Shown here in pieces: positions 33,403 to 45,788 of a stretch of 64,000 bases of DNA. Origin of the DNA: Spongospora subterranea f. sp. subterranea. Its lineage: Eukaryota; Endomyxa: Phytomyxea; Phytomyxea; Plasmodiophorida. The number at the start of each line of letters is the position of its first letter. Within the stretch, counting starts at the first letter, position 1. The position numbers and the translations under genes were made by a program. The stretch is from assembly GCA_049724395.1 (NCBI GenBank), contig JAUGWO010000136.1, forward strand, positions 217,823 through 281,822, given 5' to 3'. The notes below the pieces were generated by a model that was not told the DNA's origin, searched no databases, and saw only the letters and a list, made by a program, of their open reading frames with translations.

Positions 33403-34944
33403 ATGAGTCATCTCCCGACTATTAACTCGATCAATCAGCCGAAAATCGGTGATTCATTGTTTGAAACTGTCTCCGAATCAAGACGAGACGAAGTGATTTT
33501 ATTTGGCCAGATGGTGCTAGGCATCATAGAGCTGTTTCGAAAGGAAGACACCTCTATTGTCCCTTTCTTTATCCCCGTTGGCATTATTGGCCTTATTCGC
33601 CTTGTCTTATTCCTGTTCCGATTTGTCTGCTATTTGCTGTATAAGCCGCAAATACCGTCCAGCAAGCGACTCAACACGTTCTCGTCGTCGGACGTGACGA
33701 TTATAGTGCCGACCATCGATTGCGGTCCTGAATTCGCCAGCGCCGCGGCCCAATGGGTTAAGAACTCTCCCGCCGAGATCATTGTCGTCACGACCGATGC
33801 CTGCTTTCCGCAAATTCAGGCGATGGTCTATAATTTCGATCAGGGATCGGGTCTGTTCCGTGTTCTGTCTGTTCCTGAAGCGAACAAGAGGGTCCAGTTG
33901 ATGGAAGGGGTGAACGCATCCAGGACGGCGATCCTGGCGTTCAGCGATGACGACGCCATATGGTCGGACGACTTCATCAAGTGGATGCTGGTCCCGTTCG
34001 ACAGCCCGAAGATCGGGGGTGTCGGGTCGAGTCAAGCGATGACGCCATGTGGCGATAGAGCGACTGTCTGGGAGGTTCTGGCCGATATGAGGTTGTCCAT
34101 GAGGATGATGGAGGCTGCGTCAACATCGCGGGTGGACGGGGGGATATCGTGCTTGTCGGGTCGGACAGCGGTTTATCGTCGGGAGATCATGGCCGATCCC
34201 GATCTCAGGGAGAAGTTCGTCAGCGAGAAGTGGCGCGGGAAATACAGCCTGCATTCCGGGGACGACAAGTTCCTGACGCGTTGGTTGGTGAGCCATGGTT
34301 GGGAGATGAGCTTCCAGAAGCACGAGCGGGCGCTATTATTGACCACATTCAAGCCCAACTGGCACTTCCTCAAGCAGCTCCTTCGCTGGACCCGAAATAC
34401 CTGGAGGTCGGATTTCACATCACTGTTCATCGACCGGAAGATATGGAGGCGTTATCCTTACGTGGCGATGAACATGCTCGATAAGATGTTGAATCCGATC
34501 ACGTTGCTCATCGGCCCAGTATTTATTATTTACGCCATGGTCATGCATCCTCGCTGGTCGCCATACGCGATCGGCGCCAGCGAGGTCGTCTGGCTCTTCT
34601 TCTCCAGGTACATTCGTCTCGCCGAGCACTGGAGGAGAAAGCAATGGGATATCGTTTATCTCCCATTGTACATCGTGTTCAACTACTTCTTCGCGCTCAT
34701 GAAAGTGTACGCTCTTTGCACTCTTCATATCACCGGATGGGCGACGAGAACGGATACGAGCGAGTTGTCCGATATTGAGATGAGTGCCGTCTCAATCACC
34801 ATCGTCGTTGACGACGAGCATGAGGGACCCGTACTGTGTCGCAAAATAACACCAACGACCATGAACAAGGTCGATCTGACCGATAAATATCCCGTTGAAT
34901 TAAAAGCTAATCCAGTAAAAGTTAGTACAGCTCCAGCTGCTTAA
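33403..34944 (+). CDS. family 2 processive glycosyltransferase, hyaluronan-synthase-like
   Basis: Integral membrane GT2 enzyme of 513 aa, single exon. Two N-terminal hydrophobic helices (about residues 60-85) precede a cytosolic catalytic domain with the D,D,D,QxxRW set: VTIIVPTID, then SDDDAIW, then SGDDKFLTRW, then QLLRWTRNTWRS. Four to five C-terminal hydrophobic segments follow, then a soluble tail. Enzymes of this plan polymerise a glycan from UDP-sugars and export it through their own channel. The product here cannot be told from sequence; hyaluronan-like, chitin-like or another beta-glycan are all possible. Similar single-exon GT2 proteins (Cps1-like) are known in fungi. The start is the ATG at 33403 (MSHLPTINS). 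Confidence 0.88.
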   Translation: MSHLPTINSINQPKIGDSLFETVSESRRDEVILFGQMVLGIIELFRKEDTSIVPFFIPVGIIGLIRLVLFLFRFVCYLLYKPQIPSSKRLNTFSSSDVTIIVPTIDCGPEFASAAAQWVKNSPAEIIVVTTDACFPQIQAMVYNFDQGSGLFRVLSVPEANKRVQLMEGVNASRTAILAFSDDDAIWSDDFIKWMLVPFDSPKIGGVGSSQAMTPCGDRATVWEVLADMRLSMRMMEAASTSRVDGGISCLSGRTAVYRREIMADPDLREKFVSEKWRGKYSLHSGDDKFLTRWLVSHGWEMSFQKHERALLLTTFKPNWHFLKQLLRWTRNTWRSDFTSLFIDRKIWRRYPYVAMNMLDKMLNPITLLIGPVFIIYAMVMHPRWSPYAIGASEVVWLFFSRYIRLAEHWRRKQWDIVYLPLYIVFNYFFALMKVYALCTLHITGWATRTDTSELSDIEMSAVSITIVVDDEHEGPVLCRKITPTTMNKVDLTDKYPVELKANPVKVSTAPAA

Positions 34945-35092
34945 AACATAATACACCGTTCCTTCAATAACACCTTCATCAATTGGCGATTTTATGAGTA
35001 TTGCCCAGAACTAAAAGCTGAAAACAGTAAACTTTAATAAACGAGGAAACTGAGTGTTTGAGAGAGACGTTAAGGTATGCGACTTTTTTAGA

Positions 35093-36074
35093 TTAAACTG
35101 TTCTATTATGACCATTGTTGTTGTGGAGCAACAGGTTGATAGAAGTACCGGCTCCCAGATCATATTCCCATTCGTCTTGCACATACGCCTCGGCGTCGAG
35201 CATCGGGTCCATGTCATCTTGAGACCCATTTTCAGGTCGAACGCTGAACTCGGCAATCGCCAAAATTCTCTGAAACAACAGAAAACCGAAACGAAATAAG
35301 CGGGTGCAATCGAACTAGTGAATGGCGCTTCTGTACCGTCACATATTCAAGTTCATCAATTTCGAAGAGGAGTTCATATTTTTCTTTGGACATGTGGGTC
35401 CTCAGCAGGATCAACAGGTCAGCGTCAGACTTCGGTAATTGCCCACGAAGTTCACTGGGATACCTGAGATGCTTCTGCTTGACAGGAATCGATATGGACT
35501 GTTTCGATGGAGGGTTTCGCGATATCTCTAGGAATTCCTGCAACAGGTCTTGAAAGTTAACCTCGGTCTCGGCAGACTGATTGAGCCCCGATTTCGATAT
35601 TAGATCCCGTATGAGGCCGGTTGTGTCCATGACCTGCACAAACTCATGTTGAACCCTCTCAATGTTCTTCTTAATAGACCTCTTGATCGCGTCGAGTTCG
35701 GAAGAGAACTGTTCAGGGCTGGTATCGTGCAGGCTGATGATGTCCATAATCTTTGATATGGTGAAAATACTAACATTTCTACAGTTGTTGTTGTGAACCA
35801 ATATGTCTGCAGCGGATAGAGCAGCGGACGATATGTCGTCGTCTTTTACTTCCTTGCTCAACTCTTTCATCAATTGTATGTGCGTCTCGCATTCAACAAT
35901 ATCATCGATATAGTTCCCGATTTCATCATCCAGCCACGAGACGACTTGATCAGCGAGGGTCTCGGTTTCATCGTGCTCCGATTCCCCGAAGACGATCGGC
36001 ACTACGAAGAGCAAAACCATAAACCATATAGACCTACGCCTGCTTCGCATCGAAAAATGGGCATTGCGCCTCAT
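35093..36074 (-). CDS. ER-lumenal or secreted alpha-helical protein, unknown
   Basis: Two exons join over a 66-nt GT-AG intron near 35280-35345, giving about 300 aa. The start at 36074 (MRRNAHFS) leads into a signal peptide or anchor (WFMVLLFVVPIVFGESE). The mature part is acidic and helical: WLDDEIGNYIDDIVECETHI, then LIRDLISKSGLNQ, and a C-terminal acidic stretch. A few Cys residues are present. No retention signal (KDEL type) or domain is recognised. The gene converges on the glycosyltransferase 148 bp away. Confidence 0.6.
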
Positions 36075-36404
36075 TTGCGGGTATTTGCTAAACCGTAGAG
36101 TTGGTACAGCTGTAGCGGCAGAATATTTGCCGGGCCAAGTGCGGCAACCGCCGTGGACAGGACCGTGGCTCAATGGGATGAAGGATGAACACTGTTACCT
36201 GGATCTGATCAATATGATCGATTAATCAATGATGATGACTGCACTTGGATGGGGTTCACTGGCCAAATCACCGTCCTATACGTTGATCGTCCTCGACCTG
36301 CAGGAGGAAAACATATCGATCGAACACGATGACCAGATCAAGGGGGGTTATTAATGACGGTATTCCGGTTTATGGTCGCGATTAAATTATGGTTAGTCGA
36401 AAAA
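36075..36404. other. intergenic, no gene seen
   Basis: 330 bp between two minus-strand genes, likely carrying the promoter of the secreted-protein gene. Nothing else recognisable. Confidence 0.45.
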
Positions 36405-37786
36405 TCAGGTCTGGGTTGGACTTGAGGGGGTACTGCGTTTTATCCTGACGATCCGCTTCGACGTATTATGGCAAGCGGCAAGGATGCGGTAGGCCCTCGC
36501 TTCCTGTCTACCCTCTTGTAATGATGTGATCGTGTTGAGAACGAATCGTGAATTGCTGCCTTCTGGCAGGATATAGATAGCGGCAATAGTTTTGTAAACC
36601 AATGCTTCTAATGGCTCATAATCTGGGTTTTTTGACAGTTCTGGATAAACTTTCGACATCAGGCTAGTATTGCCGACAACCAAATGAATGACATCTTACC
36701 AGGTATGCAAGAGAACAGGACTGGGGGTTCGTTATAAGGAAGACCGATCTCCCTTGATAGTGCTCTAGGATGGCGAAAATGCATATCGATCCACCAAGGC
36801 GGAATTGACTCACATTGGCTATATCCAGATTGCAGAATATCTGCCAGCATCTCCCACGCATCCCTATCATAATGCAGGTAGGAGAGTCTGTCGATACACA
36901 AGTCCAGCATCTTTTCGGATGGAAACACCCCTTGATTATGATATTGGCAGAGCTCCAGAAATACAGACGATACCGGATCCTTTTGTAATAAAGAACACGC
37001 GGTCTCGATAAATGACGCACTGTTGATAAGTTGTTGTCTCTTGAGCAGTAATATCTTGAGAGAATACCCATACGGGTTATGGGGATTTTGACGACAGAAC
37101 TTGTCACAAATAGGGAGGACATCCAAAGCCAATTGAGGAAATCTTATTGACGCGTCCAGAATGCGATACAATATATAGTCGCAATCCGGTAGCGATTTTT
37201 GTGCCGTCACCAGATTGTTGATCGCATCCGTCAACATCGTTTCAGATTCGGCAACGTACGCTTCATTGGCCTGAGTTAGAAGCTCAAGAGCGATGATGCC
37301 AGCATATGCTAAGAATAATGGATTTGAGACGTAATTCTCATCTGTAAGCACATCAAGGAGCTGTGAGTGAGCTTGGGCTAACTGCCCGCGTTCACACAAT
37401 GATAACACCAGCTGGAACAGGCAAAACTGTCCCTGAGAATCAGACAAAGCTTGTTCAATTTCCAGTGATTAACAGTGAATAGACATGATTCCTACAAAGG
37501 TGTCGGCCTGCACAGAACTCTTCGCTTTCAGCTGTAAGCTTCTCAGTTTCCTGTACAACCTGATTCTTCGGTCGGATGGCTCCGATGGTCTGCTCGACAA
37601 CTCGATCACGGATTTGAGAAAGTCAACTGGCATGGCAGAGAGCATGGGCAGAATGGCCCTGCACACGCGTCGAACTGCATTCCAGTTCCGACGACGGAGC
37701 ATGGAGTATAATAATGCATTGAGCTCGGTGGACCGTAGCTCTAGGCGATCATTGCTACGCTCATCAACGCTGACGAGCGTGGCCAT
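36405..37786 (-). CDS. TAF1A-like Pol I transcription factor (SL1 subunit), probable
   Basis: Three exons chained over introns of about 64 and 50 nt (both GT-AG, in frame), giving about 420 aa. The protein is a helical solenoid: LNALLYSMLRRRNWNAVRR at the start, NPHNPYGYSLKILLLKRQ in the middle and IPPWWIDMHFRHPR near the end. The order of RR-W near the N terminus, the NP-x-x-L-K-R-Q block and a WW-x-x-HF motif resembles TAF1A (TAFI48), the SL1 subunit that positions RNA polymerase I. The assignment rests on pattern memory rather than a computed alignment, so treat it as tentative; any TPR-like protein is an alternative. The start is the ATG at 37786. Confidence 0.55.
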
Positions 37787-38117
37787 GATGCCAAGGTAGC
37801 GAGGTCCCCTACAACCAAGGGGATGCGCATGTAGACTGTTGGCGATCCCGCAGCCAGACAGGGCACGTAATACGATCTACCGGCCACACCACGGGTTGTC
37901 CGCTTTCCAGGCAGACTGTGCGATGCCACAGACGAGCCCCAATCGCGCTCTGAGCACAGCGCATCACTCCCACAGCTCTGTAGACGAATATTCATGTCCT
38001 AACTAACATCAATGTGTTTCGACAGTGTTCTGATGCAGCCTCATGGATATGCAGTTTTGACACAGGAAATAAACAATATATATTTTTGTCTGCAAATTGA
38101 AAAAAAATATAGGAACA
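37787..38117. other. intergenic, no gene seen
   Basis: About 330 bp. A poly-A/AT-rich stretch near 38070-38110 may be the 3' end of the AT-hook gene. No other feature. Confidence 0.4.
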
Positions 38118-40118
38118 TTATTTGTCACGAACACTGGACTTTCTTCTCTGAGATTGTGCGCTTTCCATTGGCGTCAATCTGACAGACCTTCTCTGATGTC
38201 CGACCCTTTTGCCAGTGCTGGCGCTAGTGCGGGATGATTTTTTAACTGGTGTCGTAAGCGCATCATCTCCTACATCAGACAAGAGTGCTCTGGAACGCGT
38301 TGCTCTAGCAGGAGTTGCTTTGATTTGAGCGGCATCTTCGGGTTCAACTTGCTCTTTCTGAAATACCAATTGCTTTCGCGAATTGGTTTTCGGTCTTGTC
38401 TGTTCTGGAGTGAGTAATGGACTCGAGGCAGTCAGGGGTTTCGGTGGTCGGCCAGATTTCCTTGTCGCTTCGTCAAGTGGTACCTTGTCAGGAGTCGAAA
38501 CTGAGTTGGGAGATATTGCCTGCTTTTTTAGCCGACTTGATTTCCTCGTTATCATTAATTGATCAGTATGCCCTCGCTTAGACATAGCATCGTCGGCAAT
38601 TTCAGTGAACTCATCATTTTTGGGTTCCGTTTTCTCTTCTTCGAACGTGATCAGCTTTTTGGCATTCCTTCTAGCTCGAGAAACAGCGATATTATCAGCT
38701 TCCAGATTTTGTCGTGTTTTTATCGATTTCACAACCTGGTCGGGCTCCGAAATCGGGGAAACAACGACCGGGTTCAAAACCGGTTTTGCTCGGCCAGGTT
38801 TCCTTTTGGGCACTTCATTAGATGTGCCTTCAGTAGATGGCGATTTTGCGGCCGAAATGATGCCTTCGACCTCCACGGTTTGATCGTGGGGTGATTTTTG
38901 CAACTTTAATTTTTTCAAGTCGAGGGATTTCACATTCTTGAAAGGTACAGCAGTAGCTGGTTGACTTGTAACTTCTCGTTTAGGAGGTCGGCCACGTTTT
39001 TTTGGATTAATTTCTACAGGTTCGTTAGCGACAATTTGTGTCGAAACATCATCAACTTTGGGAGATGGATTATGATCAGCAGACGAGGATGAATCCGTTT
39101 TTTGTAGCTTGAGAGCTGAAACAACATTTTCCGGTCTCAACATTTTTCTGGGCAACTCCAATAGTTCCGGGTTCGCCGATTTTGAGCTAGCAACTGGATA
39201 AACACGCTCTGTATCGGAGGCAATACCGATTGAGGTAATGGGAGAAGACGTTCCGTCGATCATTTGGCCTCGATCAGCCTCGATTGGTAATTCAGAAGAT
39301 AATATGGAATTATTGCGGGTTGCTGGAGATTCGAAAGGAATCGATGGTTCAGAAATTTGCAAACTTGCGTCATCTTCAGATATAACGGGACCTGAAAACA
39401 TCGACCTAATTCCATTAACGACGTTTGATCCAAGCGAGAACAAGCTCGTAGTCGTCATTAACTGCGATGCTGGCACTTTTGGAGTATCTTGAGTAGACTC
39501 ATGAATATCGGCGTCGCATACATCCATTGGCAACATCGATTTAGTTTTGAACTCCGTCTCTAGGTTCAAGACATAAGCAGCGGGAATGTAACGATCGACT
39601 GAAGCCTGTACCATTGGGTATTTCCGATTGGGAATTTTTATCTTGAAAAGTCAAGGTATCGCATTCGTCATTGATGTCGATTACGTGTACAATAGGCGAA
39701 GAAGTTTCTTTCATTCCGTTATTGGCATTTGGTACCTCAGCTGAGGTAACTGGACTACCCTTCACGATATATTGACTCTTCGCTGCTCTCGTATTCCATG
39801 GACGAGTACTGGACGGCTTCTTCGTCGATACCACCAATATCCAAATCACCATGTCCTATAACCGAGTCATTTGCTAACGGTCGAGTTCCCTACACATTTG
39901 TGTCAACAAATTAGATTCCCACACAAGGAACGTGAACTGTACACAAAGTGATGGAACATCGATCGTCGACGATGAAATAATGGAACCCAGTTCAGCTTGT
40001 TGTAAAGACAAGGTGGTCCTGTACAAGCGCTTACTTTGAAAAAAAAGAGGCGCCATCAATAAAAAGCTTACGGTTCATCGGCAAGCATGCAAAACTTCGC
40101 GAACGCGATGAAACGCAT
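38118..40118 (-). CDS. AT-hook DNA-binding protein, N-terminal exons tentative
   Basis: The main exon (about 38118-39650) encodes roughly 500 residues rich in Ser, Pro, Lys and Glu with three AT-hook or near-hook cores: KKRGRPPKRE, KRKPGRAKP and TRKSGRPPKP. A very basic C terminus (TGKRVGHQRRSVRL, SQRRKSSV) follows. AT-hooks grip the minor groove of AT-rich DNA, so a chromatin or nuclear-scaffold role is likely. Upstream acidic exons (DIGGIDEEAVQYSSMEYESS) can be spliced in frame over 59- and 49-nt introns. A further exon pair starting at an ATG at 40118 may belong to this gene or to a small separate one; I could not settle that junction. Confidence 0.6.
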
Positions 40119-40156
40119 GTTTGTAGTTGTAACTTCCTGAAACGTTGTTGACTGCG

Positions 40157-43100
40157 CTAAAGGATCTGTGACTTTAGCAGCTCCGACCGCGAAAAAATTG
40201 TAAAGCTACAGAAACTGGTTTGAAAAGTTGAACCCGGGCAATCAAACTCATACCGAAGACTGAGTAATATGATTTCGCAAATGCGGATGTAAACCGCTTT
40301 GACAATTGTGCAAAACTTTTTCGATAGACACTGCTTTTTTGGAGTTTGTTTCATATTGACTCAACGCCTTTGTATAGCTTGAGCGAAAAAGATCGTATAC
40401 AACGGATGATGATCTACCAAACAAGTTTCCTTCTCGAAAAATGAGTGGACACGATAACGCATGAAGCCGAAGCGAAATCACCTAGCCTTTCTACTTCTTG
40501 AGCGCGTAATGGAATCGAAAACAGCACAGCTGACTGATTATTCTTCAGAAACCAGGAGAAAAAAGAATCAAGAAGCGTGTGAGAAGAATCATCGTAGAGC
40601 CGGACGAAGGAAATGCACTAGTAAAGACCATGAGAACGGTGACAGTAAGACACGGATTGAGAAATACTTCGTTGATCTTGGAATTCTCCAACAGCAACTG
40701 AGAGTGAAGTAGTTTGAATTCTAAAGAACACTTGAGAGACGTGCAGCGTAATAGCTGAGAAGCGCGAAGAGCTGCCGAATGATTTTTCAGCCGCCCAAAT
40801 AGAACAGATAATATATGACAACCCAACGCCAGTTCTGATAGCACAGAACCCGTAGAATTCATCAACGACTAAACATCTCGGTCAGTCGAAGCAGAAATGG
40901 ATAGGTAATGAGGCGTAAGTAACAACATCTTACAAGTGCAAGCGAAATATGAGTGCTGATAGCTACATTATCCTCTTGGCATAGTGCTTCATCAAGATGC
41001 CACAGACACTTGATAGCATTACAGCGCTCGGTACTCCTACCTTCAAATTGCACTTTGGGGACAAAAGTATATAAAAAATAGAAAATCGAGTCTAGGAATC
41101 TTTCAAGGTCTCGAACTAAACATTGTTCACCAGAGGTCCACAAATCAACTGTCACCACATACAAGCAGAATGAAAAAAATCTCTACAAAAGTCTTGCCTA
41201 GACGAAGTTTTCAGTGAAGATGGAATAATCAGATTGAGGAAGAGCCTATGCTTAGAAGCACTTTGCCAAATCTTCTGAGCTGCATTGACATTGTCTGAAC
41301 AATACTATCAACAAAAAATTTGAACCAATCATGACGACAATCGTTACTTTGCAGGGCAACAAACGAGGAGACAACCAAGATTGCGCGGTTAATCGGAAAA
41401 TCAAGGGCCTCATAAGTCACTCCTACCAATTTTTTGACCAATTTTTACCAAAACATGAAGCACATTCAGCTCTGCCAATACTAATCGTAACTAAAACATT
41501 ATCAGAGCACGGTATTAGTGTACACGAATATATTTGTACCTTAGGCATAGCAAATTTAGAATCTGTCAAAAGTTCGCTAAGATTTTGCTCTTTGGCAGTC
41601 AATTGATAGGAGATCCACTTTGCGACCTGAAACAACGGTCAGAGATGGAAATACGCACTGAGATGGAATAACTACAAATGCAGGATGATCAGCCATGTTA
41701 TCTAATGAAGGAAATACGGACACGATACAGTCTGAGAGAGACAGCCGAAGTGACATATTCAACAAAGAAAATCTCTCAGATTCGGCGATGTCACAATTTT
41801 TCAGAATTCCAGTCGCTTGCAGGGCCTTGTAGGACGAACTTGGATATTCAAAAGCCTATGCAGCATTTGCTGAAAATAGAAAACTAGGAGCATAACAATA
41901 ACTTACCGATAAACAATTGGATATAAATAAGTCTAACGCGCGCTTGGATTGCAGTTCATATACATACGATCTCATTAGAATGGAACCATTGGAAGGTAAG
42001 ACTTGCAGACACTGAATAGAGAGCGTTCCAGTGGACGAATGAATAGGCAGTGCGATCATGTTGGCTGCCTGACCAGCGGACGTGTTGACACCAATACAAT
42101 CTATCGTCAGTTTGGATACAGCAGATTGCTCCAAATTAACCTAACAGCAGATTTAGCGAAAAACAAATAATATCAGCAACCATGAATTAACTTGAGCGAT
42201 GTTGAAGTGAACATCTCCAAATAAAGTAGATATAAATGAAAAGTTCACTGATTCAGACGACAGCAGACTTTTCGGGCTATTAGGCATAATATTTGCATAA
42301 AGCATACGCTTCCCAGGTATGAATAGCGATTGCAGCTTTTCAAGTTCAAACGAACCATGGCCTTGTTGAGTCAAGAAAAATTGAACGAGAAGCTCGGCAT
42401 TAGATGCCGACAGAGTCTTTTCCTTGATCGATGCGCTAACAGACGTTGGGGGTGCAGCTTTCGCCGAAACAATAGACAGGATGCCTACACATAGGCTCGT
42501 CAACGAAAGATATCGGAGTAACAGCTTGGATTCACACCATCTGGGAAGGTCTCGCCGTGATGGACAATGGATAAAATGGGACGACCATTTCCCGGTAATA
42601 ACTTTTGAGTATAGTCGCAATTGCCATCCCAAAAGTAAAGCCCCCCATCAGCAAATCCAATAAATACAAGCACCGACTTTGGCATGCAATAAAGGCAGCT
42701 AATCGATGCATCCGTCTCACAGCTGACAGAGTATCTGGTGGTAGAATAAAAAAAAGGAAGGTTTGTGCAAAGAAATTAGTGGGCTCAAACCTGAGTGACT
42801 TGAAAGGCATCTGACTTGTATAAATAAAACCAAACTGATTATCGTTGCTGGCAAAGCAAAGGCCATACGCACGATCATCGTCGACCTAAACACCTAATTT
42901 TTAAAATGGTCGAAATTGCTTACGTCACTCCTACATTACGAAGATCTGTGGATGCCATCTTTACAACCACTGGATCAGATAAAAAAGGTGCTGATGAATC
43001 GTATTTGTCGAGATCAAGAACAAACAATTCTCCGCTGACGATGTAAAGGTTTAATCAGGAGCAAAATCCGTAAACGGTCACCTAGCACCATACCTCGATA

Positions 43101-43672
43101 AACTAACGACAAGGCTTATCCTCTCATAAAAAGATATATCAACAACCGCCAGGATTTCAGACGCACAACGTTTGGTTTGAAGAAGCTTTTGATGTACAAT
43201 TGATATGACAAATAAAACATCGTCCTGAAAAATCCATGCGTAATCGTTGCTGGCATCAATGCCTGATGAAGCTCGATCTGGTGATATGCGTCGGTCAGAA
43301 AATAGGGACGAAACTATCGGAGATAGGATCGCCGAATGCTGAGGCAATGTTAGTAAATTAGAGAATGGATCAGCAGACGTTCCAATGTCGCCTTGTCGCG
43401 GAATCATCTCGATTCCGAACCTATGAAAAGCGGCTATTTGAGAAAGTCCGCTTCTTTCATCCGTACTGCAAATAGTGGGGAACACCTTTGTACTCTTGTT
43501 CTGACGCTATCGCTCTCGATGTTCTCGTTTCTATTGGTATTAGACTTGCGCTTTTGGAGAATTGCCGACAGAAAGCGTAGAAAGAGTCAAATCCGCACTG
43601 CCCGAGAAATGGCTCCAACTTAGTTTGGATGGTAGTTTACTGTTGACAAGAAGCACACTTGATCACCCGCAT
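40157..43672 (-). CDS. large WD/beta-propeller plus helical-solenoid protein, possibly Nup160/Nup120-like
   Basis: A multi-exon minus-strand gene with at least ten introns of about 38-60 nt. Starting from an ATG at 43672, the first part gives propeller-like strands (SGELFVLDLDKYDSS; DRAYGLCFASNDNQFGFIY; VLVFIGFADGGLYFWDGN). The later part is helical (EALDFPINRAILVVSS; DWFKFFVDSIVQTMS). A propeller followed by a long alpha-solenoid is the layout of Y-complex nucleoporins, and the spacing is compatible with Nup160/Nup120, but there is no diagnostic motif I can cite. Junctions downstream of 41230 are not fully resolved, and the 3' end is approximate. A TATA-like tatatatat lies right at the proposed start. 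Confidence 0.5.
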
Positions 43673-44016
43673 ATATATACAATGTATTTTCAGATTGAGA
43701 GACCACTTATTGGAAGATATTGCAAATTTTAGAGCACTCAGCTGCTATTATGCATATTCAGTGGTGAAGACGTAGAGTAGTTTCAAGCTCTACTATTTTA
43801 TTAACAATAATGTACAAACATGTTTATGTGTTTAATGTAGAGTACATTTTCGAGCGGCGTGAAAACAACGGTGATGACTGTGTTGTACATGATGATTGAT
43901 GAATGGATTGTGAGTGCGGACTGCAGAGTGTAACGGGGTACCGCCGTTGTGATCTGCCACTGCCAGACAGTGTGACGGGGTGCAAGTTCGCCACGGATCT
44001 CGTTTCAGTTGTTATC
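43673..44016. other. intergenic between divergent genes
   Basis: About 340 bp, AT-rich, likely holding two promoters. A plus-strand frame from 43903 joins the uS9 frame upstream of its better start at 44017. Confidence 0.4.
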
Positions 44017-45590
44017 ATGATCAGTGTACTGCAAAGAAGATTGGCCATCAGGTCCATCGTTCGGAGCAACAGGGGGTTTCTTTCTGCGGAGGGGGGCGGA
44101 AATAATCGAAACGGGTCTGATGACGATTCAGGCCGGCCGGTTAAACCCGCTTCAACGTTGGCTGATAACAAGACTAGTTTATTGTCGCATGATAAGCTCA
44201 TTGAATCATTGCGTTCATCTTTACGAGCTTCTGAAAAAAACTCGTTCAGTGGTGGATCTTCCGAGAATCGAAATTCTGGGTAATATTTACATACAATTTG
44301 CAAAAAAGCAACTTTAGTCACGCTACGATCCACCTTCTACAGACTATTCGGGGGATTTTACGGGGGAGCAGGCAGTGATGATGAACCAGAAGACCGCAGC
44401 GTTTTACAATCTCTCAGAAAACTAGAAGCTCAATATCGTAAATGGGGGCAGATTGACCAAGCAAATCTGGTATGAATGTTTCGTCTTCATCATGTGTTTG
44501 TAAACTGGTCCTTTAGCTCAACAAAGAAATCGCCGCCATTTCTTCGGCCGCGCGTGCTCGGCGATCATCAAGATGGGGCTCAACATATCATAAACCGCAA
44601 CCATCGGGTGAGATATCTGCAACGGTGGAGCAGAATGTTCGTGCCGAATCAACTGGTTAGAAGCTTTCCTAAAACCCTGCACGCTTCGTCATTAGTATTA
44701 CAACTAGGCATCAAGGAGTTAATACAGCAAGGATTGACCGAAACTGACGCCACTGAGAAAGTTCTTCTGGATTCCGAAGCTAATTCAAATTGGATACTTG
44801 GTTTGTCTCGCATTCTTTCCTAAGTTTTACTCATATGCTCAGTCAAATCCTGACTTTAGGGCCATTGGATCCTGCAAAACGGTCACGCTGGCAACGCGTG
44901 AGGGAACAAGTCATAAGTGGAGATATAGACTTGGACGACTCAAGCAGCATCGGATCGAAACTTAAGCAGTACTCTTTCGATAGCGAAAATTTTCAAGAAG
45001 AAGAAGAAGTGCCTCTTGACTCTGAAGAGGAATCTGCGCCTTTGCCTAATACTTTGCCGCAATATCGAGTCAGAAATGTTGACGAGTTCGGCCGAGCATA
45101 TGGAACCGGTATTTTATTCGCAGTCGCATGCTCTTCATACATTACATGGGTTTTTAGGCAGAAGAAAAACTTCAGTGGCGCGCGTTTGGCTGACTCCGGC
45201 CAAAACGGCGAACAACGGCATTCACATGATCATCAACGGACGTGATTACCTTGAATACTTTACTCGAATTGAGTACAGGCTTTCAATATTTGAGCCGCTC
45301 CTTTGCACTGGAAAGTATGGGGATTTCGATATTCGAGCCACAGTCAAAGGTTGTTGTTCACGTTACGGTACTTTTCCAGTCAGAAATTGACGTATATTCC
45401 AGGAGGAGGGATTACTGGCCAAGCAGGTGCCATCCGCCTTGGTGTTGCGCGTGCGCTGCAAAACTTTGACCCAGACCTTCGCCCGGTTTTGAAACGATCA
45501 AAACTTCTAACCCGAGATCCTCGGATGGTAGAACGCAAGAAACCCGGTCGACTCAAGGCCCGAAAAAGTTTCCCGTTTGTAAAGCGCTGA
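44017..45590 (+). CDS. mitochondrial small-subunit ribosomal protein uS9m
   Basis: Component of the mitoribosome head whose C-terminal tail reaches the P-site tRNA. The ATG at 44017 starts a presequence ([20 protein letters not shown]). A long fungal/protist-type extension follows. The uS9 core begins with [17 protein letters not shown] after a 48-nt intron, continues [15 protein letters not shown] and the [20 protein letters not shown] block, and ends with the invariant basic tail RKSFPFVKR before TGA. Introns are about 47-64 nt. One junction near 44600-44650 does not fit a phase-consistent GT-AG intron; a small unseen exon or an indel may be involved. The core itself is complete. Confidence 0.9.
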
Positions 45591-45788
45591 GGCTTTGGGC
45601 AATTCTAATCATTAAAATCTCACATCTTCTTGCGGTTCGTTGATTCAACTGTAAATATTGTCGTTGACTCATCGACATTTGATGTTGTTGGTAGTAAAGT
45701 GGTGCCATATTGCTTTGCAAACCTGTATCGGCTAGGTCCTTAATATCAGTGGTATTCTATTTATTAACTATTTATTGTGTTTGTGTTA

